Positions 10,301 through 18,475 of a stretch of 46,875 nt of DNA are shown here, piece after piece. The stretch is taken from positions 1 to 46,875 of the forward strand of contig DASWRM010000032.1 in assembly GCA_036403155.1 (NCBI GenBank), read 5' to 3'. The notes beneath the pieces are model-generated. The model was not told where the DNA came from, made no database searches, and saw only the letters and a list, made by a program, of their open reading frames with translations. Source of the DNA: Gaiellales bacterium. Lineage in GTDB: Bacteria; Actinomycetota; Thermoleophilia; Gaiellales; JAICJC01. Numbering within the stretch: position 1 is the first letter of the stretch; each line of letters begins with the position of its first letter. The translations under genes and the position numbers were made by a program.

Positions 10301-11754
10301 TGACCCAGCCGTCCGGGAATGACCCGAATCAAGATCATGCGTCCGCCGCGACCGCTGTGGTGGCGCGGGCGAACCTTTCGGTGACGAAGTCTGGCTCTAG
10401 CTTCAACAACAACTACCTGGTCAGTGGTACCGAGTCAGCCAACCTTGTATATGCCAACCTCGACGCGACGAAGAACGTCGTGACGTATACGATCACGATC
10501 ACCGCGCTTGGCGGCCCGTCAGATGCTCGCAACGTCACGATCACGGACGACGTGAACGCTGGAATAACGCCCTCGCCCAATGTTACGTCCGCATTTTCAG
10601 CGCGGATTTGCGGACTAAACATTCCGACCGAAGGTACGACTGGATGTGCACCGCTCACAACGGCCGGTGTGAACGTCGGCACAATGAAGCCGACAGACAG
10701 TCGGACGTACACCATCACATCGACCGCTAGCGATTCGCTGAGAAGTGGCGGTTACTTGGTTGGCGGCACAACTCCGAACCTCATCGGCAACGTCGTCACC
10801 CTGACGTCCACCACGCCCGACGTACATACGCTTTCGCCTATCAATAAGCAGGCGGCGTCCGGCCGTCGCGCGTTCATCGCTACGCGGCCCGACGCCCCAA
10901 CCAACGTCGCGGCCTTCGCCGGTAACGGCAACGCTGGCGTCACCTGGTCGTCCTCACTCCATGATGGTGGGCAGCCTCTTACGTACCACATCACTGCGAC
11001 ATCGGGCTCGACCGTCATCACGCGAGACCTAGATCCGAACACGGTCGGTTCGAACGGTTTTAACCTCGGACCGAATAACACATTCCAGTACCTCTTGGCT
11101 CCGCTTACGAATGGGCTGACGTACACGATCACGGTGCGTGCCGATAACACAGTGGGGTCGAGCGGTCTGTCGAACACCGCGACGACTCTGCCGTCAGTGA
11201 ACAACTCCGCCTTCGTCTTCACAAACGGCGGCACCCAGCAGACGGCCCCGGTTCCATCGACCACCGACCCCCAAGTCGAGTCGCAGACGTTCAACACCGG
11301 CACCAGTGGCCTCGGCACCATCCAAGAGTGCGCAACCACGGGCTCGAACTCGTGCAACCTCACCAACGGCGCGATCGCGAACGCGACACTCGCCGGCGCG
11401 GCAAACAAGAAGAACACGACGATCATCCCGACCACCTTCTGCGGCGGGGCGCAGTGCATCGGCGCCGTCGTCATCACGAAGCTCAGCAACCCCGCCAACG
11501 GCCGCTACACCGTGATCCTGCAGTACGCAAAGCAGATCATCAGCGGTACCGGGACGAGCTTCAAGGTGTACTTCGAGAATCCGGCTACGCAGACGAGTCC
11601 CACCGTGATCCCGGATTGCCCGAACAAGGGCACTCCGACGGTGCCGGCGTGCGTCGTCAAGATCGTGAGCCAGCCGGCTTCGAACCCGGCGCTCAAGGTG
11701 CAGCTCAGCGTCGCACCGGGCGTCTTCGACCCGGTCATCGGAACCCGCAAGTAG
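7390..11754 (+). CDS. Large secreted repeat protein (beta-helix, DUF11-like repeats, FN3)
   Basis: A 1454-aa exported protein starting at GTG 7390 after a GGGGGG ribosome binding site. Residues 1-36 are a Sec signal peptide (hydrophobic VVLVLVALAAGLTG, probable cleavage after SASA). Residues about 37-320 have the NGSLSFAIEQANA signature and Asn/Gly-rich strands of a right-handed beta-helix. A divergent DUF11/CARDB-like domain (about 415-540) is followed by three close repeats of about 150 residues (from 541, 690 and 842), a fourth divergent one (994), a fibronectin type III domain (about 1167-1268) and a C-terminal domain with paired cysteines. There is no LPXTG motif or C-terminal membrane anchor, so it is probably released or held non-covalently. 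Codon use is visibly less GC-rich than in neighbouring genes. Function unknown; adhesion or surface structure is the usual guess. Confidence 0.92.
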   Translation: MRIAPNTPRGFRALKLMVVLVLVALAAGLTGSSASAVGLVVDQATDDGTGNVNGSLSFAIEQANASTGETITFASGLSTVTETASLPAITKPTTISGANVTLDGSGATAGANGITLGPGSGGSEIDGLTVTGFTRSNTSGGNGILVQSSGDTLSDVTVTSNGGYGIYLSDVSNTRVKGNTVGGSGSAGNGFGGVRIDGNSGGNATGNVIGGSTPADGNTILNNANNQIYMEGSTSASQANHNTIEHNTITNSPSSSANGVAIIGNLNVISNNAISGTAGPAIVIRTDSSGNTISHNSLTVTGFPQIKQEAGSSNDGQVPPILESVDAGGNVVADAPVATGHSFTTEFFASAACDQAAQFLEADTFNSGQQRTIALNLPSGLDKVTATATDDTTHDTSTLSNAVDPAQDCGAPPATHADLSTDISAPATVAAGNSVTYDASVSNAGPANSGFTLTVTLDSSETFVSAPAGCSNASGTVTCTGTQTAGAAAAHFSIVASTPSSQAAGATLSTSSSVAANAPVTDPIAGNDGPKTATTTVTNQADLSVTVANHVSTSPVIAGSPAQGSFSTQATVSNGGPSDSHGYKVTYSLGTSGGGQAPTDVAFASPGGSGCVYGATHQIVVCTEQTSLTPASGSNTSEVAPQQTVVASSAALGDYTVTAAVLPISPVTDPDTSGASQDSDVATTNVTAQADLSVTGVSSTPTNAPVVAGGPVAASGSFSVQATVSNGGPSDSHGYKVTYALATTGGSGQTLTDVGFVSLPTGCSLTAAGVDDSVDCSRSTSLSGSSHGSEAAQSLTVQAASSALGGYTVTATVSPSAAVTQPPGNDPNQDRASATQNVTAQADLKVTGVVSTPSSAPVVAGGHAPGSGSFTTQATVANAGPSDSHGYKVTYALGTTGASGQTLADVGFVSLPTGCSFTTAGLDDSVDCTKSTSLSGSAHQSETAQTLEVDAASSALGDYTVTATVSPSAPVTQPSGNDPNQDHASAATAVVARANLSVTKSGSSFNNNYLVSGTESANLVYANLDATKNVVTYTITITALGGPSDARNVTITDDVNAGITPSPNVTSAFSARICGLNIPTEGTTGCAPLTTAGVNVGTMKPTDSRTYTITSTASDSLRSGGYLVGGTTPNLIGNVVTLTSTTPDVHTLSPINKQAASGRRAFIATRPDAPTNVAAFAGNGNAGVTWSSSLHDGGQPLTYHITATSGSTVITRDLDPNTVGSNGFNLGPNNTFQYLLAPLTNGLTYTITVRADNTVGSSGLSNTATTLPSVNNSAFVFTNGGTQQTAPVPSTTDPQVESQTFNTGTSGLGTIQECATTGSNSCNLTNGAIANATLAGAANKKNTTIIPTTFCGGAQCIGAVVITKLSNPANGRYTVILQYAKQIISGTGTSFKVYFENPATQTSPTVIPDCPNKGTPTVPACVVKIVSQPASNPALKVQLSVAPGVFDPVIGTRK
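9010..10368 (+). repeat. Three tandem ~150-codon repeats inside the secreted protein gene
   Basis: Units start at 9010, 9457 and 9913 (spacing 447 and 456 nt), each opening with Ala-Asp-Leu-(Ser/Lys)-Val. Each carries the core SDSHGYKVTY. Units 1 and 2 share about 50 identical consecutive bases (9094-9143 and 9550-9599); units 2 and 3 share long near-identical stretches in their second halves. The DNA-level identity implies recent duplication or gene conversion. Confidence 0.9.
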
Positions 11755-11757
11755 AGA

Positions 11758-14700
11758 TCAGTTCAGCGCAGCGACCGCAGCCCGCTCGACCAGCGGGACC
11801 TGCGGGAGCCTGACCACGCCCAGCCGCTCGAGGAGCGTCACGCACCCGTCCGCCACCAGCGGGTCGGGCGGGCGATCCTCGAGCAGGGCGAGGTCGAGCA
11901 GCGCGGCCAGCGACTGCGCCTCCTCGTAGAGCAGTCCGACGCGGCGGCTCTCGTCGAGGCTCAGCTCGAGCAAACCGTTGGCCTGCTCCGGGCGGCCCAG
12001 CTGCATCAGCGCATAGGCCATCACCCGCCGCAGCAGCGGCCGCTGCAGCACCGTTTCGCCGACCGGCCGCTCCAGCACCTGATCGGCCGTTCGGAGCGCC
12101 GCATCCGGCTCACCCCCGAACAGCTGCGCTTCGGCGACCCTCGCCTCAGTCTCGACCATCATGAACGTGAACTGATTGGCCGTCGCCATCGCGAGCGCCT
12201 GCTGCAGCAGCTCCAGCCCCTCCTCCGCGCGCCCCCCGCGTGCCGCCGCCCTGCCGAGGTTTCCGATCGCGGCCGGAATCAGCTGGTCGAACCGCGCGGC
12301 GCGCCAGACGTCGAGCGCCCGCCGGAACCGATCCTCGGCCGCCTCGAGGTGCCCCTGGTCGGACAGGATCTCGCCGATGTTGTTCGTGGCCATCGCCGCG
12401 TTGACCGCGTCCCCAGTGCGCAGCCTGATCGTCTCCGACCGCTCCCACAGCTGGCCGGCTTCGTCCCAGCGGCCCTCGTAGTAGATGAACCCGCCCAGGT
12501 TGTTCAGCGCCAGCGCCTGCAGCGGCAGGTCGCTGATGCGCTCCGCGATCGCCAGCGCCTGGCGCGCATGGTCCTCGCCCCCCAGGCCCAGCTCGGTGTG
12601 CGCCCATCCCAGGATCAGGTGCGCCTCCGCCACCGTCGACATGTCTCCGGCCGCCTCGGCCGCGGCGATCGCGTCGGCCCCCAGGGCGACCGCATCGCGG
12701 TGCCGTCCCTGCGCCTGCTTGATGGTCGCGCGGGCAGCGATCAACCTCGATCGCACGCGCGACGCCTCCTCGCCTTCACTCTTGACGATTGCCGCCAGCC
12801 CGCGGTTGATCCATCGCAGCGATTGCGTGAAACGGCCCTCGCGCTCGCGCACCCACGCCTTGCGCAGCAGCAGCGCCGCCTCCTTCACCGGGTCGTCATG
12901 CACGAGCCTCTGCGCCTGCTTGAACGCGTGCATGGCACGGTCGTAGCGGCCGATCCGGTCCTCGAGCTCGCCCAGCGTCTCGAATGCGTCGGCGAGCGAG
13001 ATGCGGGGCACGTTCCCCGCCCGAGCGGCCGCCTCGACGGCGTCCGAGAGCAGGGCCGCCGCCTCGGTGTTGGCGTACCGCAGCCGCGCGCGGTCCGCCG
13101 CAGCCCGGCCGTACCGCCACGCCAGGTCGTATCGCTGAGCGCGGTTGAAGTGCAGCGCGAGCAGGCTGGCATGCTCGTCCGCATTGGGCAGCCGCTCCAG
13201 CGCCTCACCCGCCCGGGCGTGCAGCTCTCGCCGGCGCCGGAACGGCAGACCCTCGTACGCGGCGTCGCGCACCAGGGCATGGCGGAACCGGTGGTGCTCG
13301 CCCTCCATCGTCAGGAAGGCCGACAGCCGCCGCCAGGTGGCTGCGTCCGGTGGCGCCTGGTCGGCGAGCACGTGCGCCACCAGCTCGTCCGAGAAGCTCA
13401 TTCCAAGCACGCTCGCCAGCCGCAGCAGCCGCCGGTCGGGAGGCGGCAGCTGGTCGATCTCGGCCATCGCCATCGCCTCGATCGTGTCGGGCAGATCGGT
13501 CACGTCGTCTGCGGCTGAGCGGAGCAGTTCGCGCAGGAACAGCGGGTTGCCACCCGAGCGCTCGGCCAGCGCCGTCCGCGCATGTGGCAGCAGCGGCTGG
13601 TCGGTGGTGGCCGCTCCGATCAGCTTCTCGGCCTCGTCGGCGGACAGCCGCTTCGGGCGCAACGTGATCGCGCCTTCGGCCGGCAGGTAGCCGGTGGTGT
13701 CGTCCCGGCGGCTGACGCAGATAACCCAGCCGGCGCGGGGCGCCTCCTCGGCGATGCGGGCCATGACCTCGGCGGACGCCTCGTCCATCCAGTGCACGTC
13801 CTCGATCGAGATCAGCGCCGGCGATGTGCGCGCCGCCAGCAGCTGCGCCGTCGCCTCGGCCAGCCGCATCCTGCGGAACTCCTCCTCGAGGTCGGCCACC
13901 TCCGGAGTCATGGGCACGCTTACGTCGAGTGGCACCGCAAGCAGCGGCAGCCACGGTTCCAGCGCCGGGGCCGACTCCCGCACCGCCTGCTGGAGGAGCG
14001 TCGACCGCCGTTCCGCGCTGTCACCGGGCTCGCAGCCGATCGCCTGCGCGACCAGCTCGCCGATCACGCCGTAGGGGCTTGACATCGTGTACAGCTCGCA
14101 CGCCGATCGCAGCTGAGGCAGCGCACCGCCCAGCCGGCGCACCTCGGTCATCAGCCGCGTCTTGCCGATGCCCGGCTCCCCCACGATCGCGATCTGTGCG
14201 CTCTCGCCCCGCCAGGCTCCGTCCACCGCGGCCGCCAGCACGTCGAGCTCCCGGTCGCGGCCGACCAGCGGCAGCTCATCGTCGTCTGACCGCCGCGCCC
14301 CCGAGATCGCGCCGACCGCGTATGCCTGGACGGGAAGGCGCTTCCCCTTGACCATGAACGGCTCCAGCGCCTGGGTGTGGAAGTGGATCGGCGAGGCGTC
14401 GAGCACGGGCGCCGTCGCAAGCAGCTGCCCGGGCGCCGCCTTCGCCATCACACGTGCGGCGAGGTTCACCGCGTCGCCCATGACCGTGTACGTCCGCCGG
14501 TACGACGGGCCGATGTCGCCGGCGAAGACGGGGCCCCGGTTCACGCCGATCCGCACCGGGATCTTCGGCTCGGACACGATGATCGACCGGAGCGTCAAGA
14601 GCATCCGCTCCTCGTCGTCGCCGAGCGCCTGCGGCGTGCCGGCCACGAGGATGATCTTCCCGCCGTCCTTGTCGATGTCGCTGCCGAGGAACGTCACGCC

Positions 14701-15573
14701 GTGCTCGTCGGCGGCCAGCTGCGCGGCGATGACGAGGTGTTCGAGCCGCGCGGCCACGACATCCGGGCCGTCATCGCGCATCATCGCGTCCACGCCGTCG
14801 AAGTGGACGAACGCAACGGTCACCGGCCGGTGCACCGGATCGTCGCCGCCTGCCAGCACATGGCCCCGGATCGCCGTCGGCATGTAGGCGACCAGGTCGG
14901 GATCGGCCAGCCCGTCGTCCAGGCCCGGTGCCTGCACGCCGATGCCCGCCGGCGAGCGACGGAGCAGGAACCCCGGGCCCTTCGCCGCCCCGATCGCGTC
15001 GGCCGGGAGGCTGGCCGCCGTGCTCGGGCTGACCAGGATCTCGCCCGCGGTGGCCGTCGACTCCATGGTCACCGTCTCGGTCGCCGCCGGTCCGGTCACG
15101 ACCAGCTCGCGGTGCGACTCGCCGATCAGGAAGATGTGGAATATGCCGCTGTGCACGCCGACCGACATGCGCAGCGTGATGGCACCGGCCGATGTGGGGA
15201 TCGGGCCGATCTCGCGAAGCTCACGGCGCATCCCGAATGCGGATCGCGCGGCATGGCCGGCATGGTCACCGCCCGTGAACAGCAGCAGCAGCGCGTCGCC
15301 GCCGAACTTGATCAAGCCGCCGCCGTTGCCGTAGGCGATCGCGAGCAGGCGGGCGAAGACGGGACCGAGGACGTCGGTCACCTCCTCCGCACCGGCCTTC
15401 CCCTGGCGCGCCAAGCGCTCCGACATCTTGGTGAATCCCGAGATGTCGACGAACACGATCGACCCCTCCACCTCCCGCCAGCGGGAATCCGGTGACTCCA
15501 CGGCCCACCGCAGGAGCAGGCGTGGCAGGTAGGGGCGGAGCAGGCGAGTCGGGGCAGCGTCCTGCTCGTTCAT
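11758..15573 (-). CDS. Tandem class III cyclase - P-loop ATPase - TPR protein (soluble adenylyl cyclase-like)
   Basis: A 1271-aa protein with the same order of parts as mammalian soluble adenylyl cyclase: two cyclase homology domains (about 35-195 and 248-390), a P-loop ATPase (Walker A GEPGIGKT, Lys471) and a long TPR region (about 850-1271). Domain 1 has both metal-binding aspartates (FVDISGFT, Asp43; KFGGDALL, Asp93). Domain 2 supplies the Thr363-Asn370-Arg374 trio (TVMGDAVNLAAR) matching the adenine-binding threonine, transition-state asparagine and arginine of human sAC; its substrate lysine is not clear. cAMP synthesis is therefore likely. Start ATG 15573 is where the cyclase homology begins, though no good ribosome binding site precedes it. 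Next on the strand upstream are an MFS transporter with a cyclic-nucleotide-binding domain and a free one. The stop lies 3 bp from that of the convergent repeat protein. Confidence 0.9.
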   Translation of the reverse strand: MNEQDAAPTRLLRPYLPRLLLRWAVESPDSRWREVEGSIVFVDISGFTKMSERLARQGKAGAEEVTDVLGPVFARLLAIAYGNGGGLIKFGGDALLLLFTGGDHAGHAARSAFGMRRELREIGPIPTSAGAITLRMSVGVHSGIFHIFLIGESHRELVVTGPAATETVTMESTATAGEILVSPSTAASLPADAIGAAKGPGFLLRRSPAGIGVQAPGLDDGLADPDLVAYMPTAIRGHVLAGGDDPVHRPVTVAFVHFDGVDAMMRDDGPDVVAARLEHLVIAAQLAADEHGVTFLGSDIDKDGGKIILVAGTPQALGDDEERMLLTLRSIIVSEPKIPVRIGVNRGPVFAGDIGPSYRRTYTVMGDAVNLAARVMAKAAPGQLLATAPVLDASPIHFHTQALEPFMVKGKRLPVQAYAVGAISGARRSDDDELPLVGRDRELDVLAAAVDGAWRGESAQIAIVGEPGIGKTRLMTEVRRLGGALPQLRSACELYTMSSPYGVIGELVAQAIGCEPGDSAERRSTLLQQAVRESAPALEPWLPLLAVPLDVSVPMTPEVADLEEEFRRMRLAEATAQLLAARTSPALISIEDVHWMDEASAEVMARIAEEAPRAGWVICVSRRDDTTGYLPAEGAITLRPKRLSADEAEKLIGAATTDQPLLPHARTALAERSGGNPLFLRELLRSAADDVTDLPDTIEAMAMAEIDQLPPPDRRLLRLASVLGMSFSDELVAHVLADQAPPDAATWRRLSAFLTMEGEHHRFRHALVRDAAYEGLPFRRRRELHARAGEALERLPNADEHASLLALHFNRAQRYDLAWRYGRAAADRARLRYANTEAAALLSDAVEAAARAGNVPRISLADAFETLGELEDRIGRYDRAMHAFKQAQRLVHDDPVKEAALLLRKAWVREREGRFTQSLRWINRGLAAIVKSEGEEASRVRSRLIAARATIKQAQGRHRDAVALGADAIAAAEAAGDMSTVAEAHLILGWAHTELGLGGEDHARQALAIAERISDLPLQALALNNLGGFIYYEGRWDEAGQLWERSETIRLRTGDAVNAAMATNNIGEILSDQGHLEAAEDRFRRALDVWRAARFDQLIPAAIGNLGRAAARGGRAEEGLELLQQALAMATANQFTFMMVETEARVAEAQLFGGEPDAALRTADQVLERPVGETVLQRPLLRRVMAYALMQLGRPEQANGLLELSLDESRRVGLLYEEAQSLAALLDLALLEDRPPDPLVADGCVTLLERLGVVRLPQVPLVERAAVAALN

Positions 15574-15620
15574 GACTCGTTCGAGTGTACCGGTCGCTTG
15601 CAGAGGGCGGAAGGCCCCGC

Positions 15621-17267
15621 TCAACCACCCGCGCCGAGCGAGTGAAGCTCGCTCAGCCGCTCGTCCACGAGCCCGTCGGCTCCGGTGGTGACCGCCGCGT
15701 CGCCGGCCACGGTCCGCAGGAACTCGTCCCGCCCGAGCGCGTAGAGGTCCGAATCGATCGATGCGACGACCGTCGCCGTCCGCGGGATGTCCCGCAGCAG
15801 CGCGATCTCGCCGGCCACCGAGCCCGGCCCCAGGTCGGCGAGGTGCGAGCCGTCGCGCAGCACCTCGAGCGCGCCGCCGTCGACGAGGTACACGTGGTCG
15901 CCGTGGTCGCCCTGCCTGATGAGGACGTCCCCCTTGCTGACGTGCATGGGCTCGAGATGCGCCGCGACCCGCTCCATCCCGGCCGGCGTCAGGTAGGAGA
16001 ACATCTCGATCGACCGCAGCAGCGCGATGCGCTCCGGCGGTGCGCCCGCAAGCCGGTCGACCCGTCGCAGGGCACGCCATGCCAGCGCCAGGCCAAGCGG
16101 TTGCAGGGCGGCGACGACCACCAGCGTGGTCGTCAGCGAGACGTGCGCGGCGAGCACGGCCACGGCCACCGCCCCCAATCCGATCGCGGCCCGCATCAGG
16201 CTCTCGAGCACGCCGAACACCCGCGCCAGCAGGTCGTCGTCGGCGGCGCGCTGGAGCAGCGTGTACGTGACCACGTCCATCAGCACCATCCCCGCGCCCG
16301 GCACGGCGACCATCGCGTAGGCCAGCCCGGTGGTGGTCGTCAGTGCCAGCACGGCCAGTGCGCCCGACCACGCGACCATTCCCAGCGTCATCGCCGGAAC
16401 CAGCCGCGGCCGTCCCACCAGGATCGCGGACCCCACGGCGCCGCAGATCGCGCCGATCCCGGCTGCGGACGCGAGCAGCCCTGCGCCGCCGCTCGCCACC
16501 CCCAGCCGTTCCACGGCGACCGCGACCAGCAGCACCTGGAAGAACGCTCCCCAGACGACCATGGACACGCTGTAGGTGCCGACGAGCACGCGGACGTCCG
16601 GGTTCTGGATCGTCGTCCTGAAGCCGGCCAGCAGGTCCTGGCGATGAAGCCGGCGCGGCGCCGGGCGTCGATCCGGGGTGATCCGAAGCGCCGCGACCGC
16701 CGTCGCAGCAGCCAGCGCCGCCATCGCGAGGAAGCCGTATTCCGGCCCCGCGGCGATGATCAGCCCGCCCGCGAGCAGGGGCCCGGCCAGGTTGCCCACA
16801 CCCTCGAGCAGCGAGACGGTGACGTTTGCAGCCGTCAGCTGCGCGGGCGTCGAGGAAAGGTGGGGGAGCATCGCCGCCTGCACCGGCCGGTACACCGGGA
16901 TCGCGACCGCCGATGCCACGCCAAGCGCGTACACCCACCACGACGGCAGGTCGGCCGCCGCTGCGGCCGCCGTGGCGGTCAGGAGTAGTGCGGTGACCGC
17001 CCCGGTCGCAACCAGGACGAGCCGGCGCGAGAAGCGGTCGCCGAAGCTGGCCGTGAAGGGCGCCGTCGTGGCGGCGACCACGGACCGGGCGAGTGCCAGC
17101 AGGCCGGTCGCCTCGTAGCCACCGGCGTTGTACGCGTAGACGATGAGCGCGATGGCAAGGCCCTGCTCGCAGGTGATGTACGCGCCCCACGCGACCATCG
17201 ACCAGCGCAGATCGCGCCCGCGGATGGCCAGCTGGATCGCGCGCCAGACCGGGGCCAGCAGCCGCAT
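15621..17267 (-). CDS. MFS transporter fused to a C-terminal cyclic-nucleotide-binding domain
   Basis: A 548-aa protein. Residues 1 to about 400 form a 12-span MFS transporter of the MFS_3/DHA3 type (ASFGDRFSRRLV loop; PVYRPVQAAMLPHL). Residues about 415-530 form a cyclic-nucleotide-binding domain with GDVLIRQGDHGDHVYLV and the phosphate-binding cassette AGEIALLRDIPRTATV, including the arginine that contacts the cyclic phosphate. I start at ATG 17267 because AGGAG lies 7 bases upstream; the GTG at 17273 would be only 1 base from it. The gene is 16 bp downstream of the free cyclic-nucleotide-binding gene and 47 bp upstream of the cyclase, so all three are probably one operon. Inference: transport activity gated by cAMP. 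Cargo unknown. Confidence 0.9.
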   Translation of the reverse strand: MRLLAPVWRAIQLAIRGRDLRWSMVAWGAYITCEQGLAIALIVYAYNAGGYEATGLLALARSVVAATTAPFTASFGDRFSRRLVLVATGAVTALLLTATAAAAAADLPSWWVYALGVASAVAIPVYRPVQAAMLPHLSSTPAQLTAANVTVSLLEGVGNLAGPLLAGGLIIAAGPEYGFLAMAALAAATAVAALRITPDRRPAPRRLHRQDLLAGFRTTIQNPDVRVLVGTYSVSMVVWGAFFQVLLVAVAVERLGVASGGAGLLASAAGIGAICGAVGSAILVGRPRLVPAMTLGMVAWSGALAVLALTTTTGLAYAMVAVPGAGMVLMDVVTYTLLQRAADDDLLARVFGVLESLMRAAIGLGAVAVAVLAAHVSLTTTLVVVAALQPLGLALAWRALRRVDRLAGAPPERIALLRSIEMFSYLTPAGMERVAAHLEPMHVSKGDVLIRQGDHGDHVYLVDGGALEVLRDGSHLADLGPGSVAGEIALLRDIPRTATVVASIDSDLYALGRDEFLRTVAGDAAVTTGADGLVDERLSELHSLGAGG

Positions 17268-17283
17268 CCCCACGCTCCTGCGC

Positions 17284-17766
17284 TCAGTCCACGACCGTGC
17301 GATCCGCGGCGCGCAGCCGTCCGGCCAGGGTGTTCAGCATCGCCAGCGAGACCTTCGGCTCGCTCTCGAGCACCTTCTTGAACGCCGCCGTGCCGAGCCG
17401 CATGGCGAACACCTCGGTCTCCGCCTCGACCGTCGCGCTGCGCGGCGAGGCGTCCAGGAGCGCCAGCTCGCCGAAGAAGTCGCCTGCGTGGAGCTTGATC
17501 GCCCGCTTGCCGGGGCGCCGCACGCTCGCGGTGCCGTCCAGGATCACGTAGAACGCATCACCGCGGTCTCCGCTGCGCACGATCTCGGTATACGGCGCAT
17601 AGCGCTTCATCGTCGCCTTGTCGGCGACCCGGCGGAGGTGCCGCGTCGAGAGGCCGGCGAACAGGGGCACCGTCCCCAGCACCTCGGCCCATCCCCTGCG
17701 CGTCCCCGACCGGTGCCCGGTCAGTGCGGCGTCCATCAACTCTGCGGGTGCTCCCTGTGGGCTCAT
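17284..17766 (-). CDS. Cyclic-nucleotide-binding domain protein
   Basis: A 160-aa protein consisting of one CAP-ED domain (about residues 28-145) and no DNA-binding helix-turn-helix, so it is not a CRP-type regulator. The fold is clear from VPLFAGLSTRHLRRVAD, the strand SGDRGDAFYVILDGTASV and the phosphate-binding cassette FFGELALLDASPRSATVEA, with the glutamate and arginine that hold cyclic nucleotide. Start ATG 17766 has a strong ribosome binding site (GGAGGAG, spacing 6). It is the first gene of the three-gene set with the MFS-CNB fusion and the cyclase. It may act as a cAMP sensor for a partner protein or as a cAMP sink; neither is shown. Confidence 0.92.
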   Translation of the reverse strand: MSPQGAPAELMDAALTGHRSGTRRGWAEVLGTVPLFAGLSTRHLRRVADKATMKRYAPYTEIVRSGDRGDAFYVILDGTASVRRPGKRAIKLHAGDFFGELALLDASPRSATVEAETEVFAMRLGTAAFKKVLESEPKVSLAMLNTLAGRLRAADRTVVD

Positions 17767-17795
17767 CGGCGGCTCCTCCGTGGGGGCCGCAGAGT

Positions 17796-18326
17796 CTACT
17801 GACCGCCGGAGAGGCTCTCAACCGGGAGGAACCGCGCGCGCGGCAGGCGCATCGTGATCTCGCCGTCGTGCTCGAACCCGACCGTCCGGTACGCGCGCAC
17901 CGCGGGCTCGTTGCGCGGGTCGACGTCCAGCACGATCTCCCGCAGGCCGAGCTGCTCGAACCCGAAGCGGCAGACCAGCGCCGTCGCCTCCGTCCCCAGC
18001 CCTCGTCCGCGGAACTCGCCGACGCCGATCATGATCGAGAACTTCGCCCGGCGGCGTCCCACCGGCGTCAGGCGGGCGTCGCCGATCAGCCGGCCGGACG
18101 CGCCGTCGGTGAGCGCGAACACCACACGCTCCGGGTCGCTGAGGATGCGGCGACCCCAGTCGAGCAGCCCGCTCGGCGTCGGAGCCTGCGCCGGCCGGTC
18201 GCCGGGGGCGTAGAGATAGCGGATGGTGTCCGCGTCCTGCATCCAGCGCACCCACTCGCCGACCGAGTCGGTGGACAGGGGCGCCAGGCAGACCAGCCGC
18301 CCGCAGATCGGCTCGCGGATCGTCAT
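17796..18326 (-). CDS. GNAT N-acetyltransferase (RimJ/RimL-like)
   Basis: A 176-aa GCN5-related acetyltransferase of the RimJ/RimL/Acetyltransf_3 type. The acetyl-CoA pyrophosphate loop is GVGEFRGRGLGTEAT, followed by LREIVLDVDPRNEPAVRAYRT, the standard motif B with N-x-x-A-x-x-x-Y, and a final VGFEHDGE strand. Such enzymes acetylate protein N-termini, antibiotics or small metabolites; the substrate cannot be read from the sequence. It lies upstream of the cyclic-nucleotide genes on the same strand with a 29-bp gap, so co-transcription is possible. Acetyltransferases controlled by cAMP are known in mycobacteria, but this one has no cyclic-nucleotide domain of its own. Confidence 0.9.
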   Translation of the reverse strand: MTIREPICGRLVCLAPLSTDSVGEWVRWMQDADTIRYLYAPGDRPAQAPTPSGLLDWGRRILSDPERVVFALTDGASGRLIGDARLTPVGRRRAKFSIMIGVGEFRGRGLGTEATALVCRFGFEQLGLREIVLDVDPRNEPAVRAYRTVGFEHDGEITMRLPRARFLPVESLSGGQ

Positions 18327-18391
18327 GGCGGAAGAGGGTAGCGTCGGGTCCGTCGCCGAAGGGGACCGGGCGGGCGGCTTGGAGGGTGAGG

Positions 18392-18465
18392 GGCCGTGGT
18401 GGGCCGGCCGGGTCAGACCCTGCGGGTCAGACCCGAGGCCGTGGTGGGCCGGCCGGGTCAGACCC
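18392..18465. repeat. Direct repeat holding three GGGTC-A-GACCC palindromes
   Basis: In the 149-bp gap between the GNAT start and the pckA stop, a 29-base unit occurs twice without mismatch (18392-18420 and 18437-18465). The 11-base palindrome GGGTCAGACCC occurs three times (18410-18420, 18424-18434, 18455-18465). It lies downstream of pckA on that gene's strand and could serve as terminator or as an interspersed palindromic repeat. No T-tract is present. Confidence 0.75.
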
Positions 18466-18475
18466 GAGCGCCCCG

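Noticed and set aside
9010-10368. CRISPR-like or minisatellite array
   Set aside because: Repeats are about 450 nt, in frame and protein-coding, with no short repeat-spacer pattern.
11758-17190. One 1810-residue protein spanning cyclase and MFS regions
   Set aside because: The first 500-odd residues are an out-of-frame shadow of the MFS-CNB gene; cyclase homology begins at the internal ATG 15573.
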